This document shows positions 60,507-64,000 of a stretch of DNA of 64,000 nt, in pieces. Source of the DNA: Lacisediminihabitans profunda (GTDB lineage: Bacteria; Actinomycetota; Actinomycetes; Actinomycetales; Microbacteriaceae); NCBI RefSeq assembly GCF_008040105.1, contig NZ_VRMG01000005.1, positions 744,001 through 808,000 of the forward strand, given 5' to 3'. The notes beneath the pieces are model-generated. The model was given only the letters and a program-made list of their open reading frames with translations, was not told the DNA's origin and made no database searches. Position numbers and translations under genes: made by a program. The stretch's first letter is position 1, and each line of letters opens with the position of its first letter.

Positions 60507-62057
60507 ATGACGATGACCGCTCCCGTGCGCCCCGAACTCGAGGCGAAGGCTCGCACCTACGAGGTGCGCACCTTCGGCTGCCAGATGAACGTCCACGACT
60601 CCGAGCGCCTCAGTGGCTCCCTCGAGGCCGCCGGCTACGTGAAGGCGAACGGCGAGCAGGCAGACGTCGTGGTGATCAACACCTGCGCGGTGCGCGAGAA
60701 CGCGGACAACAAGCTCTACGGCAACCTCGGCTACCTCGCCTCCGTCAAGCAGAAGCACGAGGGCATGCAGATCGCCGTCGGCGGCTGCCTGGCCCAGAAG
60801 GACAAGAACGTCATCCTCGAGAAGGCGCCGTGGGTCGACGTGGTCTTCGGCACCCACAACATGGGCTCGCTCCCGACCCTGCTCGAGCGGGCGAGGCACA
60901 ACGGCGAGGCGCAGCTCGAGATCCTCGAGTCGCTCGAGGTCTTTCCGTCCACCCTCCCGACGAGGCGTGAGTCGACCTACAGCGGGTGGGTGTCGATCTC
61001 CGTCGGCTGCAACAACACCTGCACGTTCTGCATAGTTCCGGCCCTCCGCGGCAAGGAGAAGGACCGTCGCCCCGGCGACATCCTGGCGGAGATCCAGGCG
61101 ATCGTCGACGACGGCGCGATCGAGGTCACGCTGCTCGGCCAGAACGTCAACTCCTACGGCGTCGAATTCGGCGACCGGCAGGCGTTCGGCAAGCTGCTCC
61201 GCGCCGCCGGTCAGATCGACGGTCTCGAGCGCATCCGTTTCACGAGCCCGCACCCCGCGGCCTTCACCGACGATGTGATCGACGCGATGGCCGCGACGCC
61301 CTCGGTGATGCCGCAGCTCCACATGCCGCTGCAGTCCGGATCGGATGCGGTGCTCAAGGCCATGCGCCGCAGCTACCGGTCCGAGAAGTTCCTCGGGATT
61401 CTCGACCGGGTGCGCGCCCGCATCCCGCACGCCGCGATCTCGACCGACATCATCGTGGGGTTCCCGGGCGAGACCGAAGAGGACTTCCAGGACACCCTGC
61501 GGGTCGTGGAGCAGGCGAGGTTCGCCACCGCCTTCACCTTCCAGTATTCGATCCGGGAGGGGACCCCGGCCGCGACCATGGACGACCAGGTGCCCAAGGC
61601 GGTGGTGCAGGAGCGCTACGAGCGACTCGTCGCGCTGCAGGACCGCATCTCCTGGGAGGAGAACCAGAAGCTCGTCGGCACGGAGGTCAACGTTCTCGTC
61701 GGCGCCGAGGGGTCGAAGGATGCCGACACGCATCGGTTGTCCGGTCGGGCCGAGGACAGCAGGCTCGTGCACTTCGAGGTGACCCCGCACAGCGAGACCC
61801 CGCGGCCGGGCGACATCGTCACGGTGCGGATCTCCGACGCCAAGCCCTTTTACCTCCTGGCCGACTCGTTCGACGGTGCGCCGCTGAACATCCGCCGCAC
61901 CATCGCCGGCGACGCCTGGGACCGCGCGGACGCCGAGTCCTGCGGCGTACCGGCCCCCGCCGGCGCCGCGAGCACGCCGGGTCGGGTCTCCCTGGGGCTT
62001 CCCGGCCTGCGGGCGACGACCATCCCGATCTACGACGTCACCGATGGGCAGCGCTAG
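60507..62057 (+). CDS. miaB: tRNA-2-methylthio-N6-dimethylallyladenosine synthase
   Basis: 516 residues. The N-terminal MTTase domain has Cys25, Cys60 and Cys94 for one iron-sulfur cluster, and the radical-SAM domain has Cys168, Cys172 and Cys175 in [13 protein letters not shown] domain follows (about 385-455), then a Pro/Ala-rich tail. It adds the methylthio group at A37 of tRNAs reading UNN codons, after MiaA. The end overlaps miaA by 14 bases. ATG 60513 is an alternative start. Confidence 0.96.
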   Translation: MTMTAPVRPELEAKARTYEVRTFGCQMNVHDSERLSGSLEAAGYVKANGEQADVVVINTCAVRENADNKLYGNLGYLASVKQKHEGMQIAVGGCLAQKDKNVILEKAPWVDVVFGTHNMGSLPTLLERARHNGEAQLEILESLEVFPSTLPTRRESTYSGWVSISVGCNNTCTFCIVPALRGKEKDRRPGDILAEIQAIVDDGAIEVTLLGQNVNSYGVEFGDRQAFGKLLRAAGQIDGLERIRFTSPHPAAFTDDVIDAMAATPSVMPQLHMPLQSGSDAVLKAMRRSYRSEKFLGILDRVRARIPHAAISTDIIVGFPGETEEDFQDTLRVVEQARFATAFTFQYSIREGTPAATMDDQVPKAVVQERYERLVALQDRISWEENQKLVGTEVNVLVGAEGSKDADTHRLSGRAEDSRLVHFEVTPHSETPRPGDIVTVRISDAKPFYLLADSFDGAPLNIRRTIAGDAWDRADAESCGVPAPAGAASTPGRVSLGLPGLRATTIPIYDVTDGQR

Positions 62058-62973
62058 CGGCCTGCTCGTGGCCGTGGTCGGGGCAACGGGCACCGGCAAG
62101 TCGGCCCTCTCCCTCGACCTCGCGGAGGGGCTCGCGGCCCACGGGATGACGGCGGAGATCGTCAACGCCGACGCGATGCAGTTCTACCGTGGCATGGACA
62201 TCGGCACGGCGAAGCTGCCGGTGACGGAGCGGCGCGGTATCTCCCACCACCTGCTCGACGTGCTCGAGCCGACCGACGAGGCGAACGTCGCGGCCTACCA
62301 GTCCGATGCCCGCGCCGCGATCGAGGAGGTGCGGGGCCGAGGCGCCATTCCGATCCTCGTCGGCGGGTCGGGCCTCTACGTCTCCTCCGTCGTCTACGAC
62401 TTCCGTTTTCCGGGCACCGACCCGGTGATCCGGGATCGGATCGAGAGGGAACTCGTCGAGTCCGGGCCGGGCCTGCTGCACGCGCGGCTGCGCGAGCTCG
62501 ACCCGGAGGCGGCCGTCGCTATCGGCCCGTACAACGGCCGACGGATCGTGCGCGCCCTCGAAGTGATCGAGCTGACCGGCGAGCCATTCGGTGCGGGTCT
62601 CGGCGCGGAGACCCGGCAGTGGACCCCCACCGTGATGATCGGGGTCTCCGCGCCGCGGGCCGAGCTCGTGTCCCGGCTCGACGAACGCGTTCGGGGCATG
62701 TGGGCGCACGGTCTCGTGGAGGAGGCCGCGGCCCTCGTGGAGCGGGGAATCGGGGTGACAGCGTCGCGTGCCATCGGCTATGCCCAGGCCATCGGCCAGG
62801 TGCGGGGCGAGCTGACGGAGGGTGAGGCCATCGAGCTGACCGCCACCCTCACCCGCAAGTACGCCCGCCGTCAGGTCGGCTGGTTCGCCCGTGATCCGCA
62901 CACCAGCTGGCTCGCCTACGACGACCCGGAACGAGTGGCGAGCGCCCTGCAACTAGTCTTGAGCCATGCCTGA
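62044..62973 (+). CDS. miaA: tRNA dimethylallyltransferase
   Basis: 309 residues. The P-loop is GATGTGKS (residues 13-20), and conserved motifs [16 protein letters not shown] and [11 protein letters not shown] bind substrate. It prenylates A37, creating the substrate of MiaB. The start lies 14 bases inside miaB and the stop overlaps dapF by eight bases, so miaB, miaA and dapF are an overlapping operon. Confidence 0.95.
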   Translation: MGSASGLLVAVVGATGTGKSALSLDLAEGLAAHGMTAEIVNADAMQFYRGMDIGTAKLPVTERRGISHHLLDVLEPTDEANVAAYQSDARAAIEEVRGRGAIPILVGGSGLYVSSVVYDFRFPGTDPVIRDRIERELVESGPGLLHARLRELDPEAAVAIGPYNGRRIVRALEVIELTGEPFGAGLGAETRQWTPTVMIGVSAPRAELVSRLDERVRGMWAHGLVEEAAALVERGIGVTASRAIGYAQAIGQVRGELTEGEAIELTATLTRKYARRQVGWFARDPHTSWLAYDDPERVASALQLVLSHA

Positions 62974-63841
62974 ACTGCACTTCACCAAGGGCCACGGAAC
63001 CGGGAACGACTTCGTGTTGTTCGCCGATCCCGACGGCCTCATCGACCTGACACCGGAGCAGCTCGCGGCGATCGCCGACCGGCACTTCGGCGTCGGCGGC
63101 GATGGGATCATTCGCGCGGTGCGGTCCAGAAGCCTCCCGGACGGGGCGGCGGCCCTCGCGGAAGACGAGTCGGCCGAGTGGTTCATGGACTACCACAACG
63201 CCGACGGCTCCCCGTCGGAGATGTGCGGCAACGGCATCCGTGTCTACGCGCGCTTCCTCGTGGACAACGGGCTCGTCGAGCTCGGAGCCGGCCAGACGAT
63301 CGCGATCGGAACCCGGGGCGGCGTGCGCGACGTGCAGGGCAACTCCAGCGGCTTCCAGGTGGACCTCGGGCGCTGGTCGCTCGACGGCGGCGAGCCGCTC
63401 GTGCGGGCGAAGAACCTGCAGGTGGCGCGCCCGGGGCTCGGCATCAATGTCGGCAACCCGCACGTCGTCGTGGCGCTGTCGAGCGACGCCGAACTCGACT
63501 CGGCTGACCTGACCTTCATCCCGGTGCTCGAGCCAGAGGCCCCAGAGGGGGCGAACGTGGAGTTCGTCGTCCCGCTCGACCCGATGGTGAAGGATGGCGT
63601 GGGCCGTATCCGCATGCGGGTGCACGAGCGGGGGAGCGGCGAGACGCTCTCCTGCGGAACCGGTGCCGCCGCGGCGGCGCTCGCCACGCGTCACTGGGCG
63701 GGGCCGGGGGCTCCGAACCAGTGGAAGGTCGAGGTGCCGGGAGGCACTCTCGGCGTGCGGATGTGGGCGGCGGAGGACGGCGAACACGTGTCCCTCAGCG
63801 GGCCGGCAGACCTCGTCTTCGAGGGCACCCTGCAGATCTGA
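62966..63841 (+). CDS. dapF: Diaminopimelate epimerase
   Basis: 291 residues. The two catalytic cysteines are Cys87 in [10 protein letters not shown] and Cys230 in [11 protein letters not shown], each in its canonical context; KGHGTGNDF and VNVGNPH are also conserved. It interconverts LL- and meso-diaminopimelate, the last step before lysine and peptidoglycan use. It overlaps miaA by eight bases. Confidence 0.96.
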   Translation: MPELHFTKGHGTGNDFVLFADPDGLIDLTPEQLAAIADRHFGVGGDGIIRAVRSRSLPDGAAALAEDESAEWFMDYHNADGSPSEMCGNGIRVYARFLVDNGLVELGAGQTIAIGTRGGVRDVQGNSSGFQVDLGRWSLDGGEPLVRAKNLQVARPGLGINVGNPHVVVALSSDAELDSADLTFIPVLEPEAPEGANVEFVVPLDPMVKDGVGRIRMRVHERGSGETLSCGTGAAAAALATRHWAGPGAPNQWKVEVPGGTLGVRMWAAEDGEHVSLSGPADLVFEGTLQI

Positions 63842-63842
63842 G

Positions 63843-64000
63843 CTAGCGGCGTCGCACCCTCAGCACGCGGTAGCCCTTGTTGGTCGCGGCGCGCACGACC
63901 GAGAAGTCCGCGGGCAACGTGCCTTCGAGCCAGCGGTGCAGCGAGTCCGAGCCGAGATTGCGCTGCACGACAAGCCAGGCATCCGACTCCGGCTCGAGGC
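63843..64000 (-). CDS. RsmC-like methyltransferase, C-terminal part (cut by the window edge)
   Basis: The minus strand encodes a 3'-terminal fragment of at least 51 residues with AWLVVQRNLGSDSLHRWLEG and AATNKGYRVLRVRRR before the TAG at 63843-63845. This is the C-terminal segment of class I methyltransferases of the 16S rRNA RsmC type. The catalytic part lies outside the window, so the assignment rests on this tail. It is convergent with dapF, two bases from its stop. Confidence 0.7.
   Translation of the reverse strand, partial: LEPESDAWLVVQRNLGSDSLHRWLEGTLPADFSVVRAATNKGYRVLRVRRR

Overview
The window is chromosomal DNA from a high-GC actinobacterium, most likely a member of Microbacteriaceae (a Cryobacterium/Leifsonia-like organism). 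The evidence is the GC-rich third codon positions, the DUF3046-recA-recX-miaB-miaA-dapF order, ThyX instead of ThyA in the dap cluster, an actinobacterial MarP-type protease, the CE1758/CE1759-type flavin pair, class E (LAxTG) sorting and many TAnnnT-N6/7-RTG (leaderless) gene starts. No rRNA, tRNA, phage, insertion sequence or CRISPR array was seen.

Layout. 1-12.4 kb: accessory and housekeeping genes, including three divergent NERD-like proteins, an SDR, a dienelactone hydrolase, a decayed VOC gene, divergent MarP-like and HtrA-like proteases, RNase HI with a C-terminal extension, a CrtI-like oxidoreductase, small membrane proteins and a PlsC-like acyltransferase. 12.4-14.6 kb: zinc alcohol dehydrogenase, SOUL protein and rpsO. 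14.7-26.4 kb: hexapeptide protein, three tandem paralogous lipoproteins, a CitA/CitB-type two-component system divergent from dctA and a CitE-like lyase, the flavin monooxygenase/FMN reductase pair, an AMIN-like lipoprotein and VanZ. 26.5-29.1 kb: structured leader plus pnp. 29.1-39.7 kb: an LAxTG surface protein and a large branched-chain amino acid catabolic cluster (bkdABC, a TetR regulator, an acyl-CoA carboxylase pair, MaoC, CitE) that resembles the M. tuberculosis Rv2495c-Rv2502c block but has no acyl-CoA dehydrogenase. 40-42.4 kb: aldo/keto reductase, a membrane protein and a second TetR regulator. 42.4-64 kb: a conserved core of M16 protease, dapB, thyX, dapA, rnj, ftsK, pgsA, cinA-C, clgR, DUF3046, recA, recX, miaB, miaA, dapF and the 3' end of an RsmC-like methyltransferase.

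How the genes work together. The core block covers lysine/diaminopimelate synthesis (dapB, dapA, dapF), RNA processing (pnp, rnj), tRNA A37 modification (miaB, miaA), chromosome segregation and recombination (ftsK, recA, recX), dTMP synthesis (thyX) and phospholipid synthesis (pgsA). In many actinobacteria rpsO, pnp, the M16 protease and dapB are close together; here they are separated by segments of about 12 and 13 kb that carry catabolic and envelope genes.

The most unusual material is non-coding or repetitive. It includes two families of short palindromic elements (one copy forms the stop/start junction of two genes), a 111-bp duplicated block with inverted satellites between thyX and dapA, a multi-hairpin leader in front of the M16 protease, two palindromic operators in front of the leucine-type carboxylase operon, and a possible Ile/Val-rich leader peptide in front of bkdA. 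Functions are inferred from motifs read by eye; no database search was run.
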